Both the position numbers and the translations under genes were made by a program. Below, piece by piece: positions 52,647 through 61,185 of a DNA stretch of 64,000 bases. Under the pieces are notes generated by a model. The model worked only from the letters and a program-made list of their open reading frames with translations. It was not told the origin of the DNA and did no database searches. Position 1 is the first letter of the stretch. Every line of letters starts with the position of its first letter. Source of the DNA: Streptomyces actuosus (GTDB taxonomy: Bacteria; Actinomycetota; Actinomycetes; Streptomycetales; Streptomycetaceae); contig NZ_JAFFZS010000031.1 in assembly GCF_016921115.1 (NCBI RefSeq), positions 1 through 64,000 on the forward strand. The letters are read 5' to 3'.

Positions 52647-53342
52647 GTGGGTCCGGTCACCGGTACCGACGCAGGGACCGACAACGGACAGGCGGAGCTG
52701 CCCGAGGGCCCGGGCACGCGCACGGACGCGGATGCGGAGACGACGGCGGAGCGCAGTGCCCGTTTCGAACGGGACGCGCTCGAGTTCCTCGACCAGATGT
52801 ACTCGGCGGCCCTGCGCATGACGCGCAACCCGGCCGACGCCGAGGACCTGGTGCAGGAGACGTACGCCAAGGCGTACGCGTCCTTCCACCAGTTCCGCGA
52901 GGGCACCAACCTCAAGGCCTGGCTCTACCGGATCCTGACCAACACCTTCATCAACTCGTACCGCAAGAAGCAGCGTGAACCGCAGCGCAGCGCGGCCGAG
53001 GAGATCGAGGACTGGCAGCTGGCCCGGGCCGAGTCGCACATGTCGACGGGGCTGCGCTCCGCCGAGTCGCAGGCGCTGGACCACCTGCCCGACTCGGACG
53101 TCAAGGAAGCGCTCCAGGCGATCCCCGAGGAGTTCCGCATCGCCGTCTATCTCGCGGACGTCGAGGGCTTTGCGTACAAGGAGATCGCCGACATCATGGG
53201 GACACCCATCGGTACGGTGATGTCCCGGCTGCACCGGGGCCGCCGTCAACTGCGCGGCATGCTGGAGGACTACGCGCGCGAGCGCGGACTCGTCCCGGCC
53301 GGTGCCGGAGAGTCGAACGAAGCGAAAGGCTCGGGCTCATGA
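52647..53342 (+). CDS. sigR: ECF sigma factor SigR (thiol-oxidative stress)
   Basis: About 231 aa from GTG 52647, which follows GAGGAG directly. Region 2 covers DALEFLDQMYSAALRMTRNPADAEDLVQETY with KAWLYRILTNTFINSYRKKQ, region 4 has EFRIAVYLADVEGFAYKEIA and MGTPIGTVMSRLHRGRRQL. Released by RsrA oxidation, SigR transcribes thioredoxin, mycothiol and protein-quality genes. Its stop overlaps rsrA by 4 bp (ATGA). Autoregulation is expected from the promoter at 52384. The mycoredoxin promoter at 21002 is a likely target. Confidence 0.95.
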   Translation: MGPVTGTDAGTDNGQAELPEGPGTRTDADAETTAERSARFERDALEFLDQMYSAALRMTRNPADAEDLVQETYAKAYASFHQFREGTNLKAWLYRILTNTFINSYRKKQREPQRSAAEEIEDWQLARAESHMSTGLRSAESQALDHLPDSDVKEALQAIPEEFRIAVYLADVEGFAYKEIADIMGTPIGTVMSRLHRGRRQLRGMLEDYARERGLVPAGAGESNEAKGSGS

Positions 53343-53659
53343 GCTGCGGAGAGCCGCACGAGACGGACTGCAGTGAGGTACTCGATCATCTGTACGAGTT
53401 CCTCGACAGTGAGATGCCGGACGTCGATCGCGACAAGTTCCAGCAGCACTTCAGGGAGTGCTCGCCGTGCTTGGAGAAGTACGGCTTGGAGCAGGCCGTG
53501 AAGAAGCTGGTCAAGCGGTGCTGCGGACATGACGACGTGCCCACCGACCTGCGGGCCAAGGTCATGGGCCGGATCGACCTGATCCGCTCCGGGCAGGCCG
53601 TCCCCGAGCACGACGTGACGGCCGGTGGGGCGACACCGGCCGCGCCGCAGGAGTCCTGA
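53339..53659 (+). CDS. rsrA: Zinc-binding redox-sensing anti-sigma factor RsrA
   Basis: 106 aa. ZAS family: Cys11, His37, Cys41 and Cys44 (HFRECSPC) are the zinc/redox ligands, with extra cysteines at 3, 61 and 62, the same set as in the S. coelicolor protein. Reduced RsrA holds SigR; oxidation forms a disulphide, ejects zinc and frees the sigma factor. The start overlaps the sigR stop (ATGA), so the two are made in step. Confidence 0.96.
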   Translation: MSCGEPHETDCSEVLDHLYEFLDSEMPDVDRDKFQQHFRECSPCLEKYGLEQAVKKLVKRCCGHDDVPTDLRAKVMGRIDLIRSGQAVPEHDVTAGGATPAAPQES

Positions 53660-53780
53660 CGGTCCCGAGCGGACCGCTGTCACCCGAACGTGCTAATCCG
53701 TGGGTCATCCACCCGCGGTCCTCCCCCTCACCGCCCTAGGCTCCCGATTCCGGTACGCCGTGGTCAGGGGGGAGGGGCGC

Positions 53781-55166
53781 GTGGAGACGGTTCCACCGCG
53801 GGTGCGCGCCTACGTCGCCTGCATTGCCGCGTGCGCGTCCGTGCTCCTGCTGCCGCTGCCGTCCGCCCGGGGTGCCGGAGAGACGGTGGCGCTGCTGGCG
53901 GTGCTGTACGCCGCGGGCGAGCGCACCGCCCGGCGGCACCTCGCCGGAACGTTCTACCCCGTGCTCCTGGCCGGTGCCTTCCTGCTGCCCCCACCCGCTG
54001 CGGCCCTCGTCGCGGTGCCGGGGGCGCTGCTGTCCCCCGGTGCAGGGCGGGTCACGCCGCTGCGGCGCGTGTGGCGGGGCGCGCAGCTCGTCGTCGCTCT
54101 GTGGGCCGCCGCCCGCGTGCACGGGGCGCTCGGCGGGCGGGCCGCCGTCACGGCCGCCGACTTCCCCGCGGTGCTCGTCCCGGCCGGGGCGGCCGTGCTG
54201 GCGTTCTGCCTCGTCCTCGCCACGCTCGACGCGGCCGTCCTCGCGCTCGCGCAGCACACGCCCCTGCGGCGGACCTGGCGCACGGTGTTCCCGAGCTTTC
54301 CCGCGCCGGTCGCGGTGCACGGGCTGGCGGGGCTGATGACGGCCGTGCTGTGGAGCAGTCGGCACGGGCCCGTCGCCGCGCTGCTGGTGCTGCTGCCGAT
54401 GTACGTGTCGGGGTGGGTGTTCGCCCAGGCCCACCGGGAGCGCACCGCCCATCAGGAGACGATCCGGGCGCTGGTGCAGGCGGTCGACCTCAAGGACGGC
54501 TACACGCGCGGGCACAGCGAGCGCGTCGGACGGGCGTCGGTGATGATCGCGCGGGAGCTCGGCCTGGACGCCCAGCGGGTGGAGGTGCTCCGCTTCGCCG
54601 GCGTCCTGCACGACGTGGGCAAGCTCGGCGTCCCCACCCGGCTGCTGCGCAAGGACGGTCCGCTCACGCCCGAGGAGCGGCGCGTGATCGAACTGCACCC
54701 GGAGTACGGGCACGAGATCGTGCGCGGCATCTCCTTCCTCGGCGAGGCCCGGTCGGCGATCCTGCACCACCACGAGCGCCTCGACGGCAGGGGTTACCCC
54801 TACGGCCTGGCCGGCCCGCAGATCCCGGAACCCGCCCGGGTGGTCGCCGTCGCCGACGCGTTCGACGCGATGACCTCCACCCGCTCCTACCGGCGGGCCC
54901 GCCCGGTGTCCGCCGCGCTGGAGGAGCTGAGGCGGTGCGCGGGCGCGCAGTTCGACCCGCGGATGGTGGACGCCCTGGTCCGCGCCCTGGGCCGGCACGG
55001 CTGGCACCCGGCCGTCACCTCCGACGAGCCCCACCCGCCCCGTCCCCGCACCCCCGCCGCCGGTACCGCACCCCCGCCCACGACACCCGCCGGCCCGGAG
55101 CCCGCCGGCCCGCTCACCGGCCCCGCAGGTCCCGACGCGATGCCCGGCCCCGGAGGGGGCCGATGA
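53781..55166 (+). CDS. Membrane-anchored HD-GYP phosphodiesterase-like protein
   Basis: About 461 aa. An N-terminal membrane region of about six helices (1-220) precedes an HD-GYP domain: HSERVGRAS, LHDVGKLGVP, HPEYGHEIV, HHHERLDGRGYP and VADAFDAMTSTR give the metal-binding histidines and the GYP motif. HD-GYP enzymes hydrolyse cyclic di-nucleotides. The C-terminal 60 residues are a Pro-rich tail. GTG 53781 is chosen for its GGAGGGG site and position before the first helix. It overlaps the next HD-domain gene by 4 bp. It follows sigR-rsrA on the same strand, though with 121 bp and no shared function evident. Confidence 0.85.
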   Translation: METVPPRVRAYVACIAACASVLLLPLPSARGAGETVALLAVLYAAGERTARRHLAGTFYPVLLAGAFLLPPPAAALVAVPGALLSPGAGRVTPLRRVWRGAQLVVALWAAARVHGALGGRAAVTAADFPAVLVPAGAAVLAFCLVLATLDAAVLALAQHTPLRRTWRTVFPSFPAPVAVHGLAGLMTAVLWSSRHGPVAALLVLLPMYVSGWVFAQAHRERTAHQETIRALVQAVDLKDGYTRGHSERVGRASVMIARELGLDAQRVEVLRFAGVLHDVGKLGVPTRLLRKDGPLTPEERRVIELHPEYGHEIVRGISFLGEARSAILHHHERLDGRGYPYGLAGPQIPEPARVVAVADAFDAMTSTRSYRRARPVSAALEELRRCAGAQFDPRMVDALVRALGRHGWHPAVTSDEPHPPRPRTPAAGTAPPPTTPAGPEPAGPLTGPAGPDAMPGPGGGR

Positions 55167-56407
55167 GCCCTCGGCACGAGGGCGCCCCCCGTCGGTTGCC
55201 CCCACTGCTCGTCCTCGTCAGGGCCTCGGCGGGGCTGCTCGTCGCCGGCTGCCTGGCCGGCACCCTGCGCAGCGGGCCGGCCGAGCCGTCCGTCGCCCTG
55301 GCCTTCGGCCTGCTCGTGCTGCTCGGGGAACTGACCCGGTGGCGCGGGCCCCGGCTGCGTCAGGCCGCGCCGCTCGGAGCCGCCGGGGCGCTCGCGTACG
55401 CGCTGCTGGGCGAGTACGCCGGGCGGCCGACGCACCACGGGGTCGCTCAGGTCGTCGCGGTCGTGTCCGCGGCGTCCGTGCTGGGCAGCGTGCCGCACAT
55501 CGCGTGCGGCCGGAGCCCCACGCTGGACCACCTGGCCCGCCGGGTGCTGACTGCGGCGTTCGCCGCCCTCTGCTTCCAGCCGCTGTACGACCGGGGCCTG
55601 CTCGACACCCTGGCCGGCCCCGCCTACGCCCTGCTCCTGCTGACGCTGACGGCCCTCACCGCGCTGTGCGACGCCGTCCTGGCGGCGGCTCTCGCCCGCG
55701 CCCGCACCGGGTGGCCGTTCGGCCCGCAGCTGCGGGACGAGCTGCGGGCGCTGGCCGGCATCGGCCCGGCCGTCTGCGCGACCGGCGCGGTGATGGCGCT
55801 CGCGGTGGCCGTGGCGGGGATGTGGGCGCTGCCCGTGCTCTGCCTGCCGCTGCTGCTCGCCCAGCTGTCCTTCCGCCGGTACGCGGCCGTGCGTGCGACC
55901 TACCGGCAGACCATCGCCTCCCTCGCCCGGGCCACCGAGATCGCCGGGTACACCCCCGCCGGGCACGCCCGCCGCGTCGCCGCGCTCAGCCGGGCGGTGG
56001 GGCGGGACCTGGGTCTGCGCGAGACGGAGCTGACCGTGCTGGAATACGCCGCCCTCATGCACGACATCGGCCAGCTGAGCCTCGTCGATCCGGTGCCGGC
56101 CGGGGCGACCGCCGGCCTGCCGCAGGCCGAGCAGCAGCGCATCGCCCTGCTCGGTGGCGCCGTCGTCCGGCGGACCGGGGTCGATCCCCGGGTCGCGACG
56201 GTGGTGGAGCGGCAGGCCGACCCCTACGCTGAGCAGCCGGTGGCGGCGCGGATCGTGAGGGCGGTGAACGCGTACGAGGAGAGGACGCGGGAAGCCGGAC
56301 CCTGCGGGGCGCCGGCCGCACTGGAGGAACTGAGGCTCGGCACGGCGGGCGACTATGCGCCCGACGTGGTGGAGGCACTGGCCCGGGTCCTGGCCCGGTC
56401 CGTCTGA
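55163..56407 (+). CDS. Membrane protein with degenerate HD domain
   Basis: 414 aa. Similar architecture to the previous gene: six to seven hydrophobic segments (1-240) and then an HD region (GYTPAGHARRVAALSRAVGRDLGL, ALMHDIGQLSLVDPVPAG). The later half is altered: the GYP motif and the HHHERLDG histidines are missing, replaced by a VVERQADPYAEQPVA segment. It is therefore unlikely to be a full phosphodiesterase and may regulate the neighbouring HD-GYP protein. The ATG overlaps the upstream stop (ATGA), so the pair is co-made. Confidence 0.8.
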   Translation: MSPRHEGAPRRLPPLLVLVRASAGLLVAGCLAGTLRSGPAEPSVALAFGLLVLLGELTRWRGPRLRQAAPLGAAGALAYALLGEYAGRPTHHGVAQVVAVVSAASVLGSVPHIACGRSPTLDHLARRVLTAAFAALCFQPLYDRGLLDTLAGPAYALLLLTLTALTALCDAVLAAALARARTGWPFGPQLRDELRALAGIGPAVCATGAVMALAVAVAGMWALPVLCLPLLLAQLSFRRYAAVRATYRQTIASLARATEIAGYTPAGHARRVAALSRAVGRDLGLRETELTVLEYAALMHDIGQLSLVDPVPAGATAGLPQAEQQRIALLGGAVVRRTGVDPRVATVVERQADPYAEQPVAARIVRAVNAYEERTREAGPCGAPAALEELRLGTAGDYAPDVVEALARVLARSV

Positions 56408-56549
56408 CGCTGCCCGCGGCTGGGTAACCCATGGGTAATGAGCGCCCTTCCGACCGTACGTGGTTGGATGCGAGGGAGAAGCGAGGGAGAGGGTGTCCGG
56501 GGGCACAGGCCAGCCCACTTTCCGGAACCGGAACTGGCAGGCGGGAATC

Positions 56550-57530
56550 GTGAGGATCTTCGGCAAGGGACGGCACCGGCCCTCCGCCTCCTGGCGGCAG
56601 GCCACCGACCGCGCGTTCACGCTGATCGGCGACGGCCGCTACGAGGACGCGGGAGCGCTTCTGACCCGGGCCGCGGATCTGGAGCCCTGGCTGTCGGAGT
56701 CGTGGTTCAACCTCGCCCTGCTCCACAAGTTCCGGCACGACTGGGAGCAGGCGCGCACGGCGGGTCTGCGTGCCGTGGCGCTGCTCGACCGGGAGACCGG
56801 GGCGCCCGACTGGTGGAACGTCGGCATCGCGGCGACCGCGCTGCAGGACTGGCCGCTGGCGCGCCGGGCCTGGCAGGCGTACGGGCTGCACGTGCCGGGA
56901 GGGGCCGCGGCCGCCGGAGAGCCGGTCGGCATGGACCTGGGCAGCGCGGCCGTACGGCTGTCGCCCGAGGGCGAGGCCGAGGTGGTGTGGGGGCGGCGGC
57001 TCGACCCCGCGCGCATCGAGGTGCTGTCCATCCCGCTGCCGTCGTCCGGCCGGCGCTGGGGCGAGGTCGTCCTGCACGACGGGGTGCCGCACGGGGAGCG
57101 CACCACCTCCGCCGGGCACTCCTACCCGGTCTTCGACGAGATCGAGCTGTGGGCGCCCTCCCCGGTCCCGACCTGGGTGGTGCTCATCGAGGCGGCCACC
57201 GAGGCCGACCGGGACGCGCTGGAGCAGCTGGCCGCGGACGCCGGGTTCGCGGCGGAGGACTGGTCGTCGTCGGTGCGGCTGCTGTGCCGGACGTGCTCGG
57301 AGTCCCGGATGCCGGCGGACGAGGGCGACGGCGTCCACCTGGACCCGCACGACCACAGCGAACCGGGGCACCCCGGCCCGCTCGGGCACCGCACCGACGG
57401 GCAGCTGTGGGTGCCGGAGCGGGAGTGCGGCGTCGCCGCCCCGGCGTCGCTCGTGCGGGGACTGCTGGACGGGTGGGTCGCCGACAGCCCGGAGTCCCGG
57501 GACTGGCGCGACCTCGAAGAGGTCTGCTGA
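56550..57530 (+). CDS. TPR-containing protein of unknown function
   Basis: About 326 aa. The first 120 residues hold two TPR-like repeats (SASWRQATDRAFTLIGDGRYEDAGALL, SWFNLALLHKFRHDWEQARTAGL). The rest is an unrecognised alpha/beta domain with CRTCSESRMP and a His-rich stretch (DPHDHSEPGHPGPLGH) that could bind metal. GTG 56550 is chosen because family members appear to begin VRIFGK; GTG 56493 is an alternative with weaker support. It precedes the peptide deformylase gene by 76 bp. Confidence 0.75.
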   Translation: MRIFGKGRHRPSASWRQATDRAFTLIGDGRYEDAGALLTRAADLEPWLSESWFNLALLHKFRHDWEQARTAGLRAVALLDRETGAPDWWNVGIAATALQDWPLARRAWQAYGLHVPGGAAAAGEPVGMDLGSAAVRLSPEGEAEVVWGRRLDPARIEVLSIPLPSSGRRWGEVVLHDGVPHGERTTSAGHSYPVFDEIELWAPSPVPTWVVLIEAATEADRDALEQLAADAGFAAEDWSSSVRLLCRTCSESRMPADEGDGVHLDPHDHSEPGHPGPLGHRTDGQLWVPERECGVAAPASLVRGLLDGWVADSPESRDWRDLEEVC

Positions 57531-57606
57531 GCGCCCGCCGGAGCGGCGCCCCCTTTAGGCTGTACTCGCAGAAATTTCCAGGCTTGCAGGAAGGCGTACG
57601 TCGGTC

Positions 57607-58257
57607 ATGGCGCAGCAGGACACCGATCAGCAGCACGCGGGCGTGCTCCCCGTGGACGACGAGGGCTTCGTCATCGACTCGGAGGACTGCGAGGAGCGCG
57701 AGCAGGCCTACCGCGAGCGCGGTACCTCTCGGCCGATCACGGTGGTGGGCAACCCCGTGCTGCACAAGGAGTGCAAGGACGTCACCGAGTTCGACGACGA
57801 ACTGCTGAAGCTGGTCGACGACATGTTCGCCTCGCAGCACACCGCAGAGGGCGTGGGGCTGGCCGCCAACCAGATCGGCGTGGACCTGAAGGTCTTCGTC
57901 TACGACTGCCCGGACGACAACGGCGTCCGCCACACCGGAGTGGTCTGCAACCCGAAGCTCGTCGAACTGCCCGCGGACCTGCGCCGCCTGGACGACAGCA
58001 ACGAGGGCTGCCTGTCCGTGCCGACCGCCTACATGCCGCTGGCGCGCCCCGACTACGCCGAGGTGACCGGGCAGGACGAACGGGGCAATCCGATCAAGGT
58101 CCGCGGCACCGGCTACTTCGCGCGGTGTTTGCAGCACGAGACCGATCACCTGTACGGCTACCTGTACATCGACCGGCTCTCCAAGCGCGAACGCAAGGAC
58201 GCGCTGCGGCAGATGGCCGAGAACGAGCCGCGCTACCCCGTGGTCGCCAACGACTGA
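57607..58257 (+). CDS. def: Peptide deformylase
   Basis: 216 aa, zinc/iron hydrolase that removes the formyl group from nascent proteins. All three motifs are present: GVGLAANQ (82-89), EGCLSVP (133-139, metal Cys135) and QHETDH (176-181, metal His177 and His181, catalytic Glu178). The N-terminus has an extra 40 acidic residues before the fold, longer than in E. coli. The ribosome-binding site GGAAGG lies upstream. Note that an initiator tRNA pair is found elsewhere in the window. Confidence 0.94.
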   Translation: MAQQDTDQQHAGVLPVDDEGFVIDSEDCEEREQAYRERGTSRPITVVGNPVLHKECKDVTEFDDELLKLVDDMFASQHTAEGVGLAANQIGVDLKVFVYDCPDDNGVRHTGVVCNPKLVELPADLRRLDDSNEGCLSVPTAYMPLARPDYAEVTGQDERGNPIKVRGTGYFARCLQHETDHLYGYLYIDRLSKRERKDALRQMAENEPRYPVVAND

Positions 58258-58579
58258 GGAACCCCCGGGCCCACCACGGCCCCTCAAGGCCCGCCCGCAC
58301 CGCTCCTGTTCACCTGTCTCCGGGAACCCCTCGGCCGAACAGGGGCCGTGCTGCGGGCCGTTCGTCTGTTCGTCGCGTGTTCGATCCCGTGCGCACACGT
58401 GATGATCCACAAGCAGTCACATAGAGGGAGATTCTCGGCACCCGGGGGTAGTGAATGAAGCAAATCCGTTCCCAGGGCGGTCAGTTGTGGTGCTGAATGG
58501 GAAGTGCGGGGATACGCAACGGCGCACGCCCGGTACGGCAGGAGGGCGTGTGTCCACGGGCGGCTGAGAGGGGTAGTTC
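58258..58579. other. 322-bp interval upstream of eizA
   Basis: No supported gene. It holds several TGTTCG/GTTCG motifs and a small inverted repeat CCTGTTC (58306-58312) with GAACAGG (58338-58344). The eizA promoter is expected here, but I see no clear -35/-10 pair. Confidence 0.4.
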
Positions 58580-59677
58580 GTGCACGCTTTCCCATACGGC
58601 ACCACATACGGCGCCACGGCGGCACCGACCCGGGTGGCTGTGCCGCCGTCACTGGCACTTCCGGCGATCGAGGCGGCGTTTACCCGGCAACTCCATCCGT
58701 ATTGGCCGAGGCTCCAGGAGAAGACCCGGACCTGGCTGCTGGAAAAACGGCTCATGCCGGCGGACAAGGTCGAGGAATATGCCGACGGCTTGTGCTACAC
58801 GGACCTCATGGCGGGCTACTACATCGGCGCCCCCGACGACGTCCTGCAGGCCATCGCCGACTACAGCGCCTGGTTCTTCGTCTGGGACGACCGCCACGAC
58901 CGGTACATCGTCCATCACCGCACCGATGCCTGGGACGAGCTCCGCCGCACGCTGCACGCGGCTCTCGACTCCCCCCGGGCCCATCGGCACCACGACGACC
59001 CGCTGGTCGCGGGACTGGCGGACAGCGTGGGGCGGTTGTACGCGTTCCTGTCCGGCAACTGGAACGCCCGGTTCGCACGGCACTTCCACGCGGTGATCGA
59101 GGCGTACGACCGGGAGGTCCGCAACCGCATCGGGGGAGTCGTCCCCACGGTCGAGGAATACCTGGAACTGCGCCGGCTCACCTTCGCGCACCGGATTTGG
59201 ACCGACCTGCTGGAACCGAGCGCGGGCTGCGAACTTCCGGAGCGGGTCCGGAAGAACCCCGCTTTTCGGCGTGCGGCTCTGATGAGCCAGGAATTTGCCG
59301 CCTGGTACAACGACCTGTGTTCGCTCCCCAAGGAAATAGCGGGCGACGAGGTGCACAATCTCGGAATCAGTCTCATCGCCCATGAGGGGCTGACGTTGGA
59401 ACAGGCCGTCGATGAAGTCCGGCGGCGCGTCGAGAAATCAATATCCGAATTCTTGGAGGCCGAACGGGACGCGTTGCGTTTCGCCGACGGCCTCGCCGAC
59501 GGTACGGTTCGCGGAAAGGCCCTGAGCGTCGCCGTGCAGGCTTGTGTCTCGAACATGCGGAACTGGTTCAGTTCCGTCTACTGGTTCCACCACGAGTCCG
59601 GCCGCTACATGGTCGACAGCTGGGACGACCGGTCCGCGCCCCCGTACGTCAACAACGAAGCGGCAGGTGGGAAATGA
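58580..59677 (+). CDS. eizA: Epi-isozizaene synthase
   Basis: 365 aa class I sesquiterpene cyclase that turns farnesyl diphosphate into (+)-epi-isozizaene, the precursor of albaflavenone. The aspartate-rich motif DDRHD is at 103-107 and the NSE triad motif NDLCSLPKE at 244-252, both matching the S. coelicolor enzyme. The GTG start has GAGAGGGG upstream. The P450 gene follows with a 4-bp ATGA overlap, so the two are translationally coupled, as in S. coelicolor SCO5222-SCO5223. Confidence 0.95.
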   Translation: MHAFPYGTTYGATAAPTRVAVPPSLALPAIEAAFTRQLHPYWPRLQEKTRTWLLEKRLMPADKVEEYADGLCYTDLMAGYYIGAPDDVLQAIADYSAWFFVWDDRHDRYIVHHRTDAWDELRRTLHAALDSPRAHRHHDDPLVAGLADSVGRLYAFLSGNWNARFARHFHAVIEAYDREVRNRIGGVVPTVEEYLELRRLTFAHRIWTDLLEPSAGCELPERVRKNPAFRRAALMSQEFAAWYNDLCSLPKEIAGDEVHNLGISLIAHEGLTLEQAVDEVRRRVEKSISEFLEAERDALRFADGLADGTVRGKALSVAVQACVSNMRNWFSSVYWFHHESGRYMVDSWDDRSAPPYVNNEAAGGK

Positions 59678-61050
59678 CCGTCGAACAGGCGACGCCCGAG
59701 ACGACCGAGCCGCAGGCGCCCGATCTGCGCGAACCGCCCCTCGCGGGCGGAGGGATCCCGCTCCTCGGCCACGGCGGGCAGCTGCTGCGCGACCCGCTGG
59801 CCTTCATGTCCCAGCTGCGCGACCACGGCGACGTCGTCCGCCTGAAGCTGGGCCCGAAGGCGGTCTACGCCGTCACCACCCCGGAGCTGACCGGCGCGCT
59901 CGCGCTCAGTCCCGACTACCACATCGCCGGGCCGCTGTGGGAGTCGCTGGAGGGCCTGCTCGGCAAGAAGGGCGTGGCCACGGCCAACGGGCCGCAGCAC
60001 CGGCGTCAGCGGCGCACCATCCAGCCCGCGTTCCGGCTGGACGCCGTCCCGGCCTACGGGCCGATCATGGAGGAGGAGGCGCACGCGCTCACCGAGCGCT
60101 GGAGCGCCGGCGGGACCATCGACTGCACTTCCGAGTCCTTCCGTGTCGCCGTGCGCGTCGCGGCGCGCTGTCTGCTGCGCGGCGACTACATGGACGAGCG
60201 GGCCGAGCGGCTGTGCAACGCCCTCGCCACCGTCTTCCGCGGCATGTACCGCCGGATGGTGGTCCCGCTCGGTCCGCTGTACAACCTGCCCCTCCCGGCC
60301 AACCGTGAATTCAACCGGGCGCTGGCCGATTTACATCTCCTCGTCGACGAGATCGTCGCCGAACGGCGGGCATCTGGTCAAAAGCCGGACGATTTGCTGA
60401 CGGCGCTGCTGGAAGCAAAGGACGAAAGCGGCGACCCCATCGACGAACAGGAGATCCACGACCAGGTCGTCGCGATACTCACCCCGGGTAGCGAAACCGT
60501 CGCTTCCACGATCATGTGGTTGCTTCAGGCACTTGCCGAACATCCGGAACACGCGGACAGAGTCCGTACGGAAGTCGAATCCGTCACCGGCGGTCGGTCG
60601 GTCGCATTCGAGGACGTCCGCAAGCTCAGGCACACCGGCAATGTCGTGGTCGAGACGATGCGTCTGCGCCCGGCCGTTTGGATTCTGACGCGGCGGGCGG
60701 TCACCGAGACGGAACTGGGTGGCTATCGCATTCCGGCCGGGTCCGACATCGTGTACAGCCCCTTCGCGATCCAGCGCGACCCCAGGTCGTACGCCGACAA
60801 CCTGGAGTTCGACCCGGACCGCTGGCTTCCGGAGCGTGTCAAGGACGTGCCGAAACACGCCATGCACCCCTTCGGCGTGGGCAATCGCAAGTGCCCCAGC
60901 GACCACTTCTCGATGGCCCTGCTCAGCCTGATCACGGCGGCGCTGGCGACGAGGTACCGCTTCGAGCAGGTGGCCGGGTCCGACGACACCATCCGGGTCG
61001 GGATCACGCTGCGCCCGCACAACCTGCTGGTGGAGGCGCTTCCGCGGTGA
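59674..61050 (+). CDS. cyp170A1: Albaflavenone synthase, cytochrome P450 CYP170A1-like
   Basis: 458 aa. It oxidises epi-isozizaene stepwise through albaflavenols to the ketone albaflavenone. Heme ligand loop FGVGNRKC with Cys407, I-helix GSETVAST, and ExxR as ETMR. The known enzyme also has a moonlighting terpene-synthase site; here the matching region DDLLTALLEAKDESGD keeps the first acidic cluster while the second reads DESGD instead of the DDNGD I recall. It shares its first bases with eizA. Redox partners are not in the window. Confidence 0.92.
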   Translation: MTVEQATPETTEPQAPDLREPPLAGGGIPLLGHGGQLLRDPLAFMSQLRDHGDVVRLKLGPKAVYAVTTPELTGALALSPDYHIAGPLWESLEGLLGKKGVATANGPQHRRQRRTIQPAFRLDAVPAYGPIMEEEAHALTERWSAGGTIDCTSESFRVAVRVAARCLLRGDYMDERAERLCNALATVFRGMYRRMVVPLGPLYNLPLPANREFNRALADLHLLVDEIVAERRASGQKPDDLLTALLEAKDESGDPIDEQEIHDQVVAILTPGSETVASTIMWLLQALAEHPEHADRVRTEVESVTGGRSVAFEDVRKLRHTGNVVVETMRLRPAVWILTRRAVTETELGGYRIPAGSDIVYSPFAIQRDPRSYADNLEFDPDRWLPERVKDVPKHAMHPFGVGNRKCPSDHFSMALLSLITAALATRYRFEQVAGSDDTIRVGITLRPHNLLVEALPR

Positions 61051-61105
61051 CGTGAGCGGCGCCGGGCCGCCTGCGGTCCCCGGCACACGCGCCGGTGGGC
61101 CTGGC

Positions 61106-61144
61106 GCTCCGGCGCTCGTGGACCCGTTCCACGAGCGCCGGAGC
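61106..61144. terminator. Bidirectional terminator between cyp170A1 and nrdB
   Basis: Perfect 17-bp stem (arms 61106-61122 and 61128-61144) with 5-nt loop, between convergent genes. Confidence 0.85.
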
Positions 61145-61185
61145 GACCGCCGGCTCCGCCGGACCGGGCGGGGCGTGACCGGGGC

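Noticed and set aside
58306..58344. LexA (SOS) box upstream of eizA
   Set aside because: GAAC and GTTC half-sites are present, but their spacing and outer bases do not match the actinobacterial SOS box.
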